A DNA stretch of 64,000 bases from Laceyella putida (GCF_042665195.1 NZ_JBHTBW010000062.1:62001-126000); one strand, 5' to 3'; numbered from the stretch's first letter, positions 17,408-26,957 are shown. Numbers and translations are program-made. The notes: generated from the letters alone by a model not told the origin.

Positions 17408-18330
17408 TGGCGGCTGAAGAGATGATGTCAAAACACAAAATGGCCGTTAACGATGAGCGGGCATACGCTTCGGAGCAAAAGATCGCTTCCCGGGTCAAAT
17501 CGCGCCGCGCCCAAAACAGATTGGCACATTGGGGCTTCTTCCTGGCGACGCTGGTGGGTGTCTTTGTTCTGGCTGTGCTTCTGTTTGATATCTTTCAAAG
17601 AGGCTGGTCTTATCTGACCGCCGATTTCATGAACAATTTTGCGTCCCGTTTCCCTTCCCGCGCGGGGATTAAAGGGGCCCTGTGGGGTTCCGTCTGGTTG
17701 ATCGGCATTACGGCCCCGCTTACGTTCATCATTGGTGTGGGGGCCGCAATTTACTTGGAGGAGTATGCCAAAAAAGGGTGGCTGAGCACCTTGATCCAAG
17801 TCAATATCAGCAACCTGGCAGGGGTTCCCTCCATTGTGTTCGGGATGCTTGGACTGACCATCTTTGTGCGGGTGCTTGCTTTAAAGAAAAGTGTCTTGGC
17901 GGGTGGATTAACCCTCACCTTGCTGGTGTTGCCTGTCGTGATTGTGGCGGCGCGTGAAGCGATTTCCAGTGTGCCCAATTCGCTCAGGCAAGCGTCACTC
18001 GCAATGGGCGCCACCCGTTGGCAAACGATTCAAAATGTGGTGCTTCCTTACGCCATGCCCGGGATTTTGACAGGGACGATCCTGGCGTTGTCCCGTGCGA
18101 TCGGGGAAACGGCACCGCTCATCATGGTGGGGGCCGCTACGTTCCTGGCCTTTACACCGTCTACCGTGTTTGATGAGTTCTCGGCGTTGCCGATTCAGAT
18201 CTTTAACTGGGTGTCCCAGCCCAAAGCGGAATTTTCCAATTTGGCGGCCGCCGGCATCATCGTGTTGCTGGCCATCCTGCTGACGATGAACGGAATCGCG
18301 ATTTATCTGCGCAATAAATTTCAGCGGTAA
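17407..18330 (+). CDS. pstA: Phosphate ABC transporter permease PstA
   Basis: Second membrane subunit of the phosphate importer, 307 residues from ATG 17407 (TGATG overlap with pstC; AAGGAGG 7 bases before). A basic cytoplasmic leader of about 40 residues precedes six membrane segments. The EAA loop is RQASLAMGATRWQTIQNVVLP, and the family signature ALSRAIGETAPLIMVGAA follows. Confidence 0.95.
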   Translation: MAAEEMMSKHKMAVNDERAYASEQKIASRVKSRRAQNRLAHWGFFLATLVGVFVLAVLLFDIFQRGWSYLTADFMNNFASRFPSRAGIKGALWGSVWLIGITAPLTFIIGVGAAIYLEEYAKKGWLSTLIQVNISNLAGVPSIVFGMLGLTIFVRVLALKKSVLAGGLTLTLLVLPVVIVAAREAISSVPNSLRQASLAMGATRWQTIQNVVLPYAMPGILTGTILALSRAIGETAPLIMVGAATFLAFTPSTVFDEFSALPIQIFNWVSQPKAEFSNLAAAGIIVLLAILLTMNGIAIYLRNKFQR

Positions 18331-18352
18331 ACCGTTAGAAGGAGAGATACTG

Positions 18353-19111
18353 GTGAATCCAATAGCGATTTCAGTAAAAAAACTGGATTTGTATTATGGG
18401 GAAAAGCAAGCGTTGAAAAACATTGACATGAATATCGAAGAGCGGACCGTCACCGCCTTGATCGGACCTTCGGGATGCGGGAAATCCACCTTTTTGCGCA
18501 CGATCAACCGCATGAACGATTTGATTCCCAACGTACGGATCGAAGGGGAAATCTTGATCAACGAAACCGATATCTATTCTGATGATGTGGATGTTGAAAT
18601 GTTGCGCAAACGGGTCGGCATGGTTTTCCAATCCCCCAATCCTTTTCCCAAAAGCATTTATGACAACGTCGCATACGGTCCGCGGATTCATGGGCTGAGC
18701 AATAAAAAGAAACTGGATGAGATCGTTGAACGCAGCTTGCGCGGGGCGGCCCTGTGGGATGAGGTGAAGGATCGCCTCAAAGATCGGGCCACCGGCTTAT
18801 CTGGGGGTCAGCAACAACGCCTGTGCATTGCGCGCGCGCTGGCAGTTGAACCGGATATTCTCTTGATGGACGAGCCCACATCCGCTCTTGACCCCATCTC
18901 CACACTGAAAATCGAGGAACTCGTGCAAGAGTTGAAGAAAAACTACACGATTGTCATCGTGACCCACAACATGCAGCAAGCGGCGCGCATCTCTGACAAA
19001 ACCGCCTTTTTCTTAAATGGTGATCTCATTGAGTACAATGATACTGACAAGCTTTTCTCAAACCCGGATCATCAACAGACTGAAGATTACATTACAGGCC
19101 GTTTCGGTTAA
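18353..19111 (+). CDS. pstB: Phosphate ABC transporter ATP-binding protein
   Basis: ATPase of the phosphate importer, 252 residues, starting at GTG behind GAAGGAGAG. Walker A is GPSGCGKST, the signature is LSGGQQQR, and Walker B runs into LLMDEPTSALDP; the switch His is in VIVTHNMQQA. The PstB-specific stretch FLRTINRMNDL after Walker A distinguishes it from other importers. Confidence 0.96.
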   Translation: MNPIAISVKKLDLYYGEKQALKNIDMNIEERTVTALIGPSGCGKSTFLRTINRMNDLIPNVRIEGEILINETDIYSDDVDVEMLRKRVGMVFQSPNPFPKSIYDNVAYGPRIHGLSNKKKLDEIVERSLRGAALWDEVKDRLKDRATGLSGGQQQRLCIARALAVEPDILLMDEPTSALDPISTLKIEELVQELKKNYTIVIVTHNMQQAARISDKTAFFLNGDLIEYNDTDKLFSNPDHQQTEDYITGRFG

Positions 19112-19135
19112 TGAGCGGTTTAAGGAGGAGTTTGA

Positions 19136-19786
19136 ATGCGTCCATTTGATCAGTCGTTGCAAGAAGTGAAACGTTTGTTGTTAAAGATGGGTGAGAGATT
19201 GGAAATCGCGATCGACAAAGCGGTTCGTTCGCTGGCTACTCAGAATGACGTGTTGGCCCAGCAAGTGGTATTGGAAGACAAAGAGATGGATCGGCTGGAA
19301 ACCGTGATTGACGACACGGTCGCCAAACTGATTGCGACACAGCAACCGGTGGCCAAAGATCTGCGCCTCTTAATCGCCGCGATCAAAATCGCATCTGACA
19401 TGGAGCGGATGGCCGATTTGGCAGTCAACATCGCCCAAGTCACCATTCAGATGAAAGAGGACAAGCTCACGCTGTTTAAGGAACTGATCGATATCCCGAA
19501 AATGGCGCAAGTCACCCAAAAAATGGTGAATGATGGAATTAACAGTTATATTGATGGCAATGTTGAATTGGCAAAGCAACTGGCTAAGACGGATGATCAA
19601 GTAGACAAGATGTATTTTGACCTCCTTAAGGAGCTAAGCGCGTATATGCAAGGGAACCAACATGTGGAAGTGGCCATGAAACTAAGCTTTGTGGCCCGCT
19701 ATCTGGAGCGGATCGCCGACCATGCGACCAATATCGCGGAGAGTATTGTGTATATCGAGACAGGAAATCATGTGGACTTAAATTAA
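19136..19786 (+). CDS. phoU: Phosphate signalling protein PhoU
   Basis: Cytoplasmic three-helix-bundle protein, 216 residues in two related halves. It links the Pst transporter to PhoR signalling and phosphate homeostasis in other bacteria. The repeated metal-site pattern is seen as KEMDRLETVIDDTV with IKIASDMERMADLAVNIA in the first half and SFVARYLERIADHATNIAE in the second. AAGGAGG precedes the ATG. It is last of the pst operon and is followed by a strong terminator. Confidence 0.95.
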   Translation: MRPFDQSLQEVKRLLLKMGERLEIAIDKAVRSLATQNDVLAQQVVLEDKEMDRLETVIDDTVAKLIATQQPVAKDLRLLIAAIKIASDMERMADLAVNIAQVTIQMKEDKLTLFKELIDIPKMAQVTQKMVNDGINSYIDGNVELAKQLAKTDDQVDKMYFDLLKELSAYMQGNQHVEVAMKLSFVARYLERIADHATNIAESIVYIETGNHVDLN

Positions 19787-19823
19787 ATGAGCCCCCCTTC
19801 AGCATAAGCTGGTCAAATAGATC

Positions 19824-19862
19824 AAACAGCCCGCCCAACAACTCAGGCGGGCTGTTTTATTT
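19824..19862 (+). terminator. Terminator of the pst-phoU operon
   Basis: A 12-bp stem AAACAGCCCGCC / GGCGGGCTGTTT is followed by TATTTTG. Confidence 0.85.
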
Positions 19863-19917
19863 TGTGTAAAAAACAAAAATGATTCCGTTTATATAGGGAT
19901 AATACGGCTTAACATCG

Positions 19918-19946
19918 TTTACAAATCGTAATAATTACGATATATT
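19918..19946 (+). promoter_or_regulatory. zagA promoter with a perfect Zur operator in its spacer
   Basis: TTTACA (19918-19923), a 17-base spacer and TATATT (19941-19946) form a good vegetative promoter. Within the spacer is TCGTAATAATTACGA (19926-19940), a perfect 7-1-7 inverted repeat matching the core of the Bacillus Zur box. Zinc-loaded Zur would block this promoter. Confidence 0.85.
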
Positions 19947-19978
19947 AGGTCTGGTAAAAGAAAGAGGGGGCGACGAGC

Positions 19979-21181
19979 ATGCAATCGAAAATTCCAGTGA
20001 CTGTGTTGAGCGGATACCTTGGTTCAGGCAAAACGACGATATTAAACCATGTCCTGAACAATCGCCAAGGCTTAAAAGTGGCCGTGATTGTGAATGATAT
20101 GAGCGAAATCAATATTGATGCCAACTTGATCGGCAAAGAGGCGAATCTGTCCCGCACTGAAGAGAGGTTGGTTGAGCTGTCCAACGGATGCATCTGTTGC
20201 ACGTTAAGAGAGGATTTGTTAAAGGAAGTGGAACGACTGGCCAAAGAAAATCGCTATGACTATATCTTGATTGAATCAACCGGGATCAGCGAGCCGATTC
20301 CGGTCGCGCAAACTTTTACCTATTCGGATGAGGAGAATGGCATCGATCTTCCGTCCTTGTGCCGATTGGATACCATGGTCACGGTAGTGGATGCCCATCG
20401 GTTTTGGCATGATTTCTCGTCTGGGGAGAGTTTGCTTGACCGCAAGCAAGCGCTGGGGGAAGAAGACACCCGGGATGTGGTCAGCTTGCTGATTGATCAG
20501 ATTGAGTTTTGCGATGTGTTGATATTAAACAAATGCGACATGATTTCAGCGGAAGAGGCCGATCGGCTAGAGGCCGTGTTGCGCAAATTGCAACCGAAGG
20601 CCAAGTTCATTCGCGCTGCCCACGGCCAAGTGGATCCCAAGGAGATCTTGCATACAGAACGCTTTGATTTTGAAGAGGCAAGCCAATCGGCTGGATGGAT
20701 CAAAGAGTTGCAAACGGAACACACTCCGGAAACGGATGAGTATGGCATAACCTCGTTTGTTTACCGCCGCCGACGCCCCTTTCACCCTGAGCGGCTAAAC
20801 GACTGGCTGTACCAATGGCCGGAAGAAGTGGTGCGCGCCAAAGGGATGTTGTGGCTGGCCACCCGAAATGAGTTGGCGGTTCAATTTAGCCAAGCGGGGC
20901 CATCGATCCAAATGGGCGCGGAAGGATATTGGATTGCCGCGATGCCGGAAGAAGAGCAACGGGAAGTGTTGGCTGAGTATCCGGAGATTCAAGCGACGTG
21001 GGACGAGTTATACGGTGACCGGATGACAGAGCTTGTCATAATTGGCATCGACCTGAATCGTAGCGAGATTGAGGCGCAGTTGGACGCGTTATTGTTGACG
21101 GATGAAGAGATGGAGCTGGATTGGAGCCGGTTTCCTGATCCGCTGCCGCAAGAGCATATTGTAGAACAAGAGATGGCGTAA
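19979..21181 (+). CDS. zagA: Zinc-responsive COG0523 GTPase ZagA (YciC)
   Basis: CobW/COG0523-family metallochaperone GTPase, 400 residues, made under zinc limitation. Walker A is GYLGSGKTTILNH (about residues 11-23), the metal-binding CxCC motif appears as NGCICCTLREDL (about 67-78), the magnesium site is IESTGISEP, and the G4 motif is LNKCD. The C-terminal CobW domain starts near SFVYRRRRPFHPERL. The strong likeness to B. subtilis YciC/ZagA, plus a perfect Zur box in the promoter, makes a zinc role far more likely than cobalamin synthesis. GAGGGGG precedes the ATG. Confidence 0.92.
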   Translation: MQSKIPVTVLSGYLGSGKTTILNHVLNNRQGLKVAVIVNDMSEINIDANLIGKEANLSRTEERLVELSNGCICCTLREDLLKEVERLAKENRYDYILIESTGISEPIPVAQTFTYSDEENGIDLPSLCRLDTMVTVVDAHRFWHDFSSGESLLDRKQALGEEDTRDVVSLLIDQIEFCDVLILNKCDMISAEEADRLEAVLRKLQPKAKFIRAAHGQVDPKEILHTERFDFEEASQSAGWIKELQTEHTPETDEYGITSFVYRRRRPFHPERLNDWLYQWPEEVVRAKGMLWLATRNELAVQFSQAGPSIQMGAEGYWIAAMPEEEQREVLAEYPEIQATWDELYGDRMTELVIIGIDLNRSEIEAQLDALLLTDEEMELDWSRFPDPLPQEHIVEQEMA

Positions 21182-21183
21182 TC

Positions 21184-21230
21184 ATGAACGACGCCCAGCA
21201 GCAATGTGTTAGCTGCTGGGCGTCGTTCAT
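21184..21230 (+). terminator. Very stable hairpin after zagA
   Basis: A perfect 19-bp stem (21184-21202 with 21212-21230) has a 9-base loop and begins 3 bases after the zagA stop. No T-run follows, so it may stabilise the mRNA end as much as terminate. Confidence 0.65.
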
Positions 21231-21345
21231 TAGAGCATTTGTTCGGTTTTTGTTACCGAAAAACTGGAAGCAGAAAATTTGCTCGTGTTACAATAGGAAG
21301 GTACGAAAAAAATGAATCGACCCAGCGAAATCCAGGAAAAAAGGT

Positions 21346-24012
21346 GTGAAAACATTCGTGAGCAAGTTGATATTAGTGGATGGCAATAGTATTGCTTATC
21401 GTGCGTTTTATGCTCTTCCGTTATTGACCAATTCAAGTGGCGTCTATACCAATGCGGTGTACGGTTTTGCGATGATGCTGATGAAAATCATCGAGGAAGA
21501 AAAACCAACCCACATGCTGGTGGCCTTTGATGCCGGGAAAACGACGTTTCGCCATGAAAGCTATCAGGAATATAAAGGGACCCGCCAGAAAACCCCAGGT
21601 GAGTTGGCGGAGCAACTTCCACTCGTGCAAGAGCTGCTGCACGCGTTTCAAGTGCCTACGTATGAGTTGGCCAATTATGAAGCGGACGACATTATCGGAA
21701 CCTTGGCGAAGGAATGTGGCCCCCAGGGCGTTGAAACTTTGATCGTCAGCGGGGATAAAGATTTGTTGCAATTGGTGGATGAACATGTAGAGCTCCTTTT
21801 GACCCGAAAAGGGGTAACGGAGACGGAACGTTATGATGTCCAGGCGATCCGGGATAAGTACGGGTTATCCCCGTTGCAGATCATTGATCTCAAAGGGTTA
21901 ATGGGAGACTCATCCGACAATATCCCGGGCATTCCCGGTGTGGGTGAGAAGACGGCCTTAAAACTATTGGCCCAATACCCGTCCGTCGAGGAAGTGATCG
22001 CCCATGTGGATGAGTTGCCCGGCAAGAAGCTGCAGGAAAAAGTGCGTGAACATCAAGAGCAGGCACTGCTCAGCAAAAAGCTGGCCACGATTTATACCAA
22101 AGTGCCGCTCGAGTTCGGTTTGGAGGCTTTACAATTGCCCGAACGGGATCCGGAGCGGATCGCCGAATTTTTCAAGAAGATGGAGTTTAAAACGTTATTG
22201 TCCCGCATTGGAAAACAAGACCAAGCCGCAGGGAAAACAGGGCAAACGGCAACGAGCGATGTAACTGTCCGGGAAGTGACCTCCGTGTCGGAGTTGGTTG
22301 AAGCGCAGGAGATCTTTGACCAAGACACTCTCGCCTTGTTTGTCGAAGCGACAGAAGACAACCCGCATCGCGCAGAGGTGATCGGTTTATCCGTTTCCGA
22401 CGGAGAGACGCAGCTATACCTGCCCTATTCGCTGGTGGAGGAAAGTGAATTCGTGCGTGACTGGCTCATGGATCCAAAGCGCCACAAGCTGGTGTATGAT
22501 TTGAAAAAGACACAGATTGTGTTGGCGAACAAAGGGATAGAGGTAGCAGGGCTTTCGTTTGACGTTTTGTTGGCGGCGTATTTGCTTGATCCGTCTGAAT
22601 CGCAGATGGAATTGAGTGATATCATAGCCCGTTACGGGAAAGAGCCGATTCCCTCGGACGACGAAGTGTATGGAAAGGGTGCGAAACGTAAAGTGCCCAC
22701 AGGGGAAGCACTCGCCCGTCATCTCGCCGCCAAATCGAAGGCGATTTATCAAGTGGCGCCGACGCTCAAGCAAGAATTGACGGATACAGACCTAGATGAA
22801 TTGATGTTTGGGTTGGAGATGCCGCTCTCCAGTGTGTTGGCCGATATGGAGCGGCAAGGCGTCCACATCGATAAGGATCGGTTGGAAGAACTCGGCGTGG
22901 AGCTGAAGCACAGCTTGGATCGGTTGGAACAGGAGATATATGAGCTGGCGGGCACCACGTTTAACATCAATTCGCACAAACAATTGGGTGAAATCCTGTT
23001 TGACAAGCTGGGGCTGCCTGTATTGAAGAAGACGAAGACGGGTTATTCGACAAGCGCGGATGTACTGGAAAAGCTGGCGCCCCAACACGAAATTGTTGAG
23101 AAGATTTTACACTACCGCCAAGTCGGAAAGTTGTATTCTACTTATATTGAGGGTTTGAAAAAAGAAATTGGCCCTGACGGCAAGATCCATACCCGGTTTA
23201 ACCAAACGGTCACCGCGACAGGTCGCTTGAGTTCGACTGAGCCAAACCTGCAGAATATCCCGATTCGGATGGAGGAAGGCCGACGGATTCGCCAAGTGTT
23301 CATCCCGTCTGAGCCCGGCTGGCACATCCTGGCCGCTGATTATTCGCAGATTGAGTTGCGTGTGCTTGCCCATATCGCCGAAGATGAGCAACTCCAAAAG
23401 GCATTTAAAGAAGACAAAGATATTCATACTCAAACGGCAATGGATGTATTTGGTGTGGCTGAAGATGAGGTCACTTCCCTGATGCGCCGCCAAGCGAAGG
23501 CGGTCAATTTCGGGATCGTTTATGGAATCAGCGGTTTCGGATTGGCGAGGGGCTTGGACATCGCCCAAAAAGAAGCCCGTGAATTCATCGATCGCTATTT
23601 CGAAACCTATCCGGGCGTAAAGCGATACATGGATTCCATTGTGGAGCAGGCGCGTCGGGATGGTTACGTCGCCACTTTATCGGGCCGGCGCCGATACTTG
23701 CCAAGCATCAACGCGAAAAACTTTGGTGAGCGCAGTTTTGCGGAGCGCACCGCGATGAATACGCCAATCCAAGGAACGGCGGCGGATATTATCAAACTGG
23801 CGATGGTGAAGTTGGCGCGGGCGATGAAAGAACGGAATTTGGCGAGCCGGATGTTGCTGCAAGTGCATGACGAATTGATCTTTGAAGTTCCTGAAGCCGA
23901 GCTGGAGGAAATGAAAGACTTGGTCGTTGCGGTGATGGAAGATGCGTTGCCGTTATCCGTGCCGCTCAAAGTCGATGTGAATGTTGGGGAAACTTGGTAT
24001 GAAGCGAAATGA
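21346..24012 (+). CDS. polA: DNA polymerase I
   Basis: Repair polymerase and primer remover, 888 residues. A 5'-3' exonuclease domain (about 1-290; LILVDGNSIAYRAFYALP, GDKDLLQLV, GLMGDSSDNIPG) is followed by an exonuclease-like domain whose usual catalytic acid motif is replaced (LALFVEATEDNPHR), so proofreading is probably absent as in other Bacillus Pol I. The polymerase domain has motif A DYSQIELRVLAHIA, the O-helix RRQAKAVNFGIVYG, and motif C LQVHDELIFEVP. It starts at GTG 21346; a second GTG at 21358 is also compatible with the ribosome-binding site. Confidence 0.96.
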   Translation: MKTFVSKLILVDGNSIAYRAFYALPLLTNSSGVYTNAVYGFAMMLMKIIEEEKPTHMLVAFDAGKTTFRHESYQEYKGTRQKTPGELAEQLPLVQELLHAFQVPTYELANYEADDIIGTLAKECGPQGVETLIVSGDKDLLQLVDEHVELLLTRKGVTETERYDVQAIRDKYGLSPLQIIDLKGLMGDSSDNIPGIPGVGEKTALKLLAQYPSVEEVIAHVDELPGKKLQEKVREHQEQALLSKKLATIYTKVPLEFGLEALQLPERDPERIAEFFKKMEFKTLLSRIGKQDQAAGKTGQTATSDVTVREVTSVSELVEAQEIFDQDTLALFVEATEDNPHRAEVIGLSVSDGETQLYLPYSLVEESEFVRDWLMDPKRHKLVYDLKKTQIVLANKGIEVAGLSFDVLLAAYLLDPSESQMELSDIIARYGKEPIPSDDEVYGKGAKRKVPTGEALARHLAAKSKAIYQVAPTLKQELTDTDLDELMFGLEMPLSSVLADMERQGVHIDKDRLEELGVELKHSLDRLEQEIYELAGTTFNINSHKQLGEILFDKLGLPVLKKTKTGYSTSADVLEKLAPQHEIVEKILHYRQVGKLYSTYIEGLKKEIGPDGKIHTRFNQTVTATGRLSSTEPNLQNIPIRMEEGRRIRQVFIPSEPGWHILAADYSQIELRVLAHIAEDEQLQKAFKEDKDIHTQTAMDVFGVAEDEVTSLMRRQAKAVNFGIVYGISGFGLARGLDIAQKEAREFIDRYFETYPGVKRYMDSIVEQARRDGYVATLSGRRRYLPSINAKNFGERSFAERTAMNTPIQGTAADIIKLAMVKLARAMKERNLASRMLLQVHDELIFEVPEAELEEMKDLVVAVMEDALPLSVPLKVDVNVGETWYEAK

Positions 24013-24041
24013 TCCACTAGAGGGGTCCTTCATGAGCCGAG

Positions 24042-24071
24042 CCGCCATTTCGGAAAGCAAGTGGCGGTTTT
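24042..24071 (+). terminator. Hairpin between polA and mutM
   Basis: CCGCCA (24042-24047) pairs with TGGCGG (24062-24067), followed by TTTT. Partial termination is likely; mutM starts 35 bases later. Confidence 0.45.
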
Positions 24072-24105
24072 GAGCTTATGTCTGTATATGGGGGAGGGAG
24101 ACTCA

Positions 24106-24930
24106 GTGCCTGAATTGCCTGAGGTAGAAACTGTACGAAAAACATTAAAGCGCTTGGTAGTGGGAAAAACGATTGCCGATGTGACGGTGAAGCTGCCGCG
24201 CATCATTCAACATCCGGATGATGTGGAGCTGTTTCGCCAACAGCTGATCGGTTGTACCATTACGGACGTGCAACGGCGGGGAAAATTTTTAAAAATCATC
24301 TGTCCTCCATGGGTGCTCGTTTCCCATCTGCGCATGGAAGGAAAGTATCGGTTGGCAGAAGAAACCGACCCGCTGGAGAAGCATACGCATGTGATATTTC
24401 AGTTTACGGATGGCACGCAGTTGCGTTATCACGATGTGCGCCAGTTTGGCACGATGCATTTGTTTACCCTTGGGGAAGAGGAACAGCGGAAACCGCTTAA
24501 TAAGTTGGGACCGGAACCGTTATCTGACTCATTTACGCTGGAGTGGTTCCAAACGACGTTAGCCCAGCGAAAAGCCAAAGTGAAAGTGGTTTTGTTAAAT
24601 CAGGAATATCTCGTTGGCTTAGGCAATATTTATGTGGACGAGTCCCTTTTTGGAGCGGGGATTCATCCGGAACGCACCGCGGCTTCCTTGACGGAGGAAG
24701 AAGTGGAGCGATTGTATCACAGCATTAAGAAAACCTTGACAGAAGCTGTTGAGTTGGGCGGTTCCTCGGTGCGATCCTATCTCAATGGGGAAGGGGAGAT
24801 GGGGATGTTCCAGCTCAAGATCCAAGTATATGGACGGAAAGGTGAACCGTGCGGGCGGTGCGGCAGTCCGATTGAGCGGATTGTCGTGGGTGGACGAGGC
24901 ACCCATATCTGTCGGGTATGTCAAAGGTAA
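24106..24930 (+). CDS. mutM: Formamidopyrimidine-DNA glycosylase
   Basis: Removes oxidised purines such as 8-oxoguanine and nicks the abasic site. The start is fixed at GTG 24106 because the mature enzyme must begin with Pro: here the reading is (M)PELPEVETV, where Pro2 and Glu3 are catalytic. GGGGGAGGGAG lies a few bases upstream; a longer frame would put a tail before Pro2. The 274 residues end with the zinc finger CGRCGSPIERIVVGGRG...CRVC. It is in the polA-mutM-ytaF-coaE order of B. subtilis. Confidence 0.96.
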   Translation: MPELPEVETVRKTLKRLVVGKTIADVTVKLPRIIQHPDDVELFRQQLIGCTITDVQRRGKFLKIICPPWVLVSHLRMEGKYRLAEETDPLEKHTHVIFQFTDGTQLRYHDVRQFGTMHLFTLGEEEQRKPLNKLGPEPLSDSFTLEWFQTTLAQRKAKVKVVLLNQEYLVGLGNIYVDESLFGAGIHPERTAASLTEEEVERLYHSIKKTLTEAVELGGSSVRSYLNGEGEMGMFQLKIQVYGRKGEPCGRCGSPIERIVVGGRGTHICRVCQR

Positions 24931-24994
24931 CCCCATTCTGGGCCTCTTTCATAAGATAGGTGGTATCAGCCTATCAAAGAAGAGGTGACTCACC

Positions 24995-25654
24995 ATGTGG
25001 CACGGGTTATCGGTGATTTGGTTAGCGTTGGCGGTAAGTGTAGACGGCTTCGGCGCTGGAACGACATTTGGCATGAGAAAGGTGCGCATTCCCTTTTTCT
25101 CCATCATGATTATCGCCAGTTGTTCCGGGGCTGTCATTTATATGGCAATGCTTTTGGGGAAAGGGATTGCCCGTCTCTTCTCTCCTGCGCTCATGCATGA
25201 GTTTGGAGCCATTCTCTTTATGGCGCTAGGCGTGATTGCGTTGGTGCAAGCGTTTCGTCCACAGAGGGATACCGGTACGAGGGTGGTTGCCCAGCAATCA
25301 GATTCGGCGCAACCCACCATTTGGACCTTTCATCTGGAAAAGTGGGGGCTGGTTGTGCAAATTTTAAAAACCCCCATGGCCGCAGACATGGATGCGTCCG
25401 GCACAATTTCGGGTTATGAAGCCGTCTTGTTGGGTGCGGCCCTTTCATTGGACGCTTTCGCCGCCGGTTTGGGGGCTGCGTTTATGGGCATGTCTCCCCT
25501 GGTGGTGGCATTGGTCATTTCGTTGATGAGTGCGGCTTGTTTGCGGTTGGGAATGTGGTTTGGCTTTATGAACGCGGAGCGGGCCCAATTTCGCTGGATG
25601 GGATATGTGCCGGGAATCTTTTTTATCGTGTTGGGTTTGCTACGGTTTTTTTAG
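24995..25654 (+). CDS. ytaF: Sporulation membrane protein YtaF
   Basis: Polytopic membrane protein of 219 residues in the YtaF branch of the MntP-like cation-efflux fold. Two homologous halves are visible, each with a charged helix: LALAVSVDGFGAGTTFGMRK and LLGAALSLDAFAAGLGAAFMG, where the buried Asp residues are typical of metal exporters. The family is linked to sporulation in B. subtilis; the substrate is unknown. It lies between mutM and coaE, and AGAGGTGA precedes the ATG. Confidence 0.9.
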   Translation: MWHGLSVIWLALAVSVDGFGAGTTFGMRKVRIPFFSIMIIASCSGAVIYMAMLLGKGIARLFSPALMHEFGAILFMALGVIALVQAFRPQRDTGTRVVAQQSDSAQPTIWTFHLEKWGLVVQILKTPMAADMDASGTISGYEAVLLGAALSLDAFAAGLGAAFMGMSPLVVALVISLMSAACLRLGMWFGFMNAERAQFRWMGYVPGIFFIVLGLLRFF

Positions 25655-25667
25655 AGGAGCGATGCAG

Positions 25668-26270
25668 ATGATTTTCGGATTAACCGGTGGGATCGCGACA
25701 GGAAAAAGCACAGTGGCTCAAATGTTGAGAGAGCGGGGAGCGGTCATCATTGATGCGGATCAAGTGGCACGGGAAGTGGTCGAACCGGGAACTGAAGGGT
25801 TGGCGCGGGTCGTTGCCACCTTTGGAAATGAAGTGTTGGATGAGGCGGGTAGATTAAACCGCCCGGCGCTGGGGAGCATCATTTTTCATGATGAAGGGGC
25901 AAGGCGCAAGCTGAACCAACTCCTTCATCCGCTCATCATGGGCAAAATGAGGCAAGATGCGGAGAAGGCGCGGCAAGCGGATCCGCGAGCTGTCATCATA
26001 TGGGATGTGCCGCTGTTGATCGAAGAGAAGATGACGCCGTTGGTGGATGAAGTCATCTTGGTCTACGTGCCGGAATCGATTCAGTTGGCGAGGCTGATGG
26101 ACCGAAATCAGTTGAGCGAACAGGAAGCGAAGGCACGCATTGCGTCCCAGCTCGGGATCGAGGAGAAAAAACAGTGGGCTGATTATGTGATCGACAATAG
26201 CGGCACGCTGGAAGAGACAGAGAAGCAGGTTGAGTGCTTATGGAACGATCTGTCCTTAAAAAATGGGTGA
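25668..26270 (+). CDS. coaE: Dephospho-CoA kinase
   Basis: Last enzyme of coenzyme A synthesis, phosphorylating the 3'-hydroxyl of dephospho-CoA. The start is ATG 25668 (MIFGLTGGIATGKST), 8 bases after AGAGGAG, giving 200 residues; earlier in-frame codons overlap ytaF and have no fitting site. The P-loop is GGIATGKST, and the CoA-domain motif DADQVAREVVEPG and LLIEEKM follow. The next gene begins inside its 3' end, so both are in one operon. Confidence 0.95.
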   Translation: MIFGLTGGIATGKSTVAQMLRERGAVIIDADQVAREVVEPGTEGLARVVATFGNEVLDEAGRLNRPALGSIIFHDEGARRKLNQLLHPLIMGKMRQDAEKARQADPRAVIIWDVPLLIEEKMTPLVDEVILVYVPESIQLARLMDRNQLSEQEAKARIASQLGIEEKKQWADYVIDNSGTLEETEKQVECLWNDLSLKNG

Positions 26271-26884
26271 GACCGGGCCTGGATGCGTTGCCGAGCCCCA
26301 AAGCGAGCTGGATCGGATTTTTGTTCCTTCTCTGGATGTTGTGGATCATGGTCACGCCGTGGCTCGACCGCCTCATTTATCCCTTAAAGTATGAACACTT
26401 GATTTTAAACAGTGCGGAAGCCACCGGAGCGGATCCGTTTTTGGTCATGGCCATTATCCGGGCCGAGTCCCAGTTTCAGCCGGAAGAGGAGTCCGCGGTG
26501 GGCGCGCAAGGATTGATGCAACTGATGCCGGAGACCTTGGATTGGATGATTCAGCGCGGCGGATTTTCGCCAGCGCTCAGGGAGTATATCCGCGACCCGG
26601 CAATCAATATTCATATGGGTTCTTGGTACATCTCTTACTTGACCAAACGGTATAACGGAAATAAAGTGGCCGTGATGGCCGCCTATAATTGTGGGCACAA
26701 TCGGGTCACGCGGTGGCTGAACCAAGGGGTCTGGGATGGAACACGGCAGGGCGCGGCGCGGATACCCATCAAAGAGACACGGGAGTATGTGTACCGGGTC
26801 AGTTTTTATTATCAGAAATACAAAGAATGTTACCAGCATTTACTGAGAGATGATCAACACTTTTTGGAAGATCAGCAATTGTAA
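26240..26884 (+). CDS. Membrane-anchored lytic transglycosylase (SLT domain)
   Basis: Peptidoglycan-cleaving enzyme of the soluble-lytic-transglycosylase family, about 214 residues. An N-terminal membrane anchor (WIGFLFLLWMLWIMVTPW) is followed by the catalytic domain: the acid Glu in AIIRAESQFQPEE, then GAQGLMQLMPET, NIHMGSWYISYL and AAYNCGHNRVTRWL. The gene overlaps the coaE end. ATG 26240 is used; GTG 26234 is also possible. Close relatives stand next to coaE in other thermophilic Bacillales. A role in wall turnover or spore cortex is inferred. Confidence 0.9.
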   Translation: MERSVLKKWVRPGLDALPSPKASWIGFLFLLWMLWIMVTPWLDRLIYPLKYEHLILNSAEATGADPFLVMAIIRAESQFQPEEESAVGAQGLMQLMPETLDWMIQRGGFSPALREYIRDPAINIHMGSWYISYLTKRYNGNKVAVMAAYNCGHNRVTRWLNQGVWDGTRQGAARIPIKETREYVYRVSFYYQKYKECYQHLLRDDQHFLEDQQL

Positions 26885-26921
26885 AAAACAATAAATGCTG
26901 AATAATCAGCGCAATTAGAGT

Positions 26922-26957
26922 AACCTGTTCCGGCATTGGAGCGGGTTTTTTGTTTTT
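26922..26957 (+). terminator. Terminator after the lytic transglycosylase
   Basis: A 10-bp stem with two G-T pairs (AACCTGTTCC / GGAGCGGGTT) is followed by a run of T interrupted by one G. Confidence 0.85.

Noticed and set aside
24061..24105. N-terminal extension of mutM
   Set aside because: MutM needs Pro as residue 2 for catalysis; only GTG 24106 gives that.
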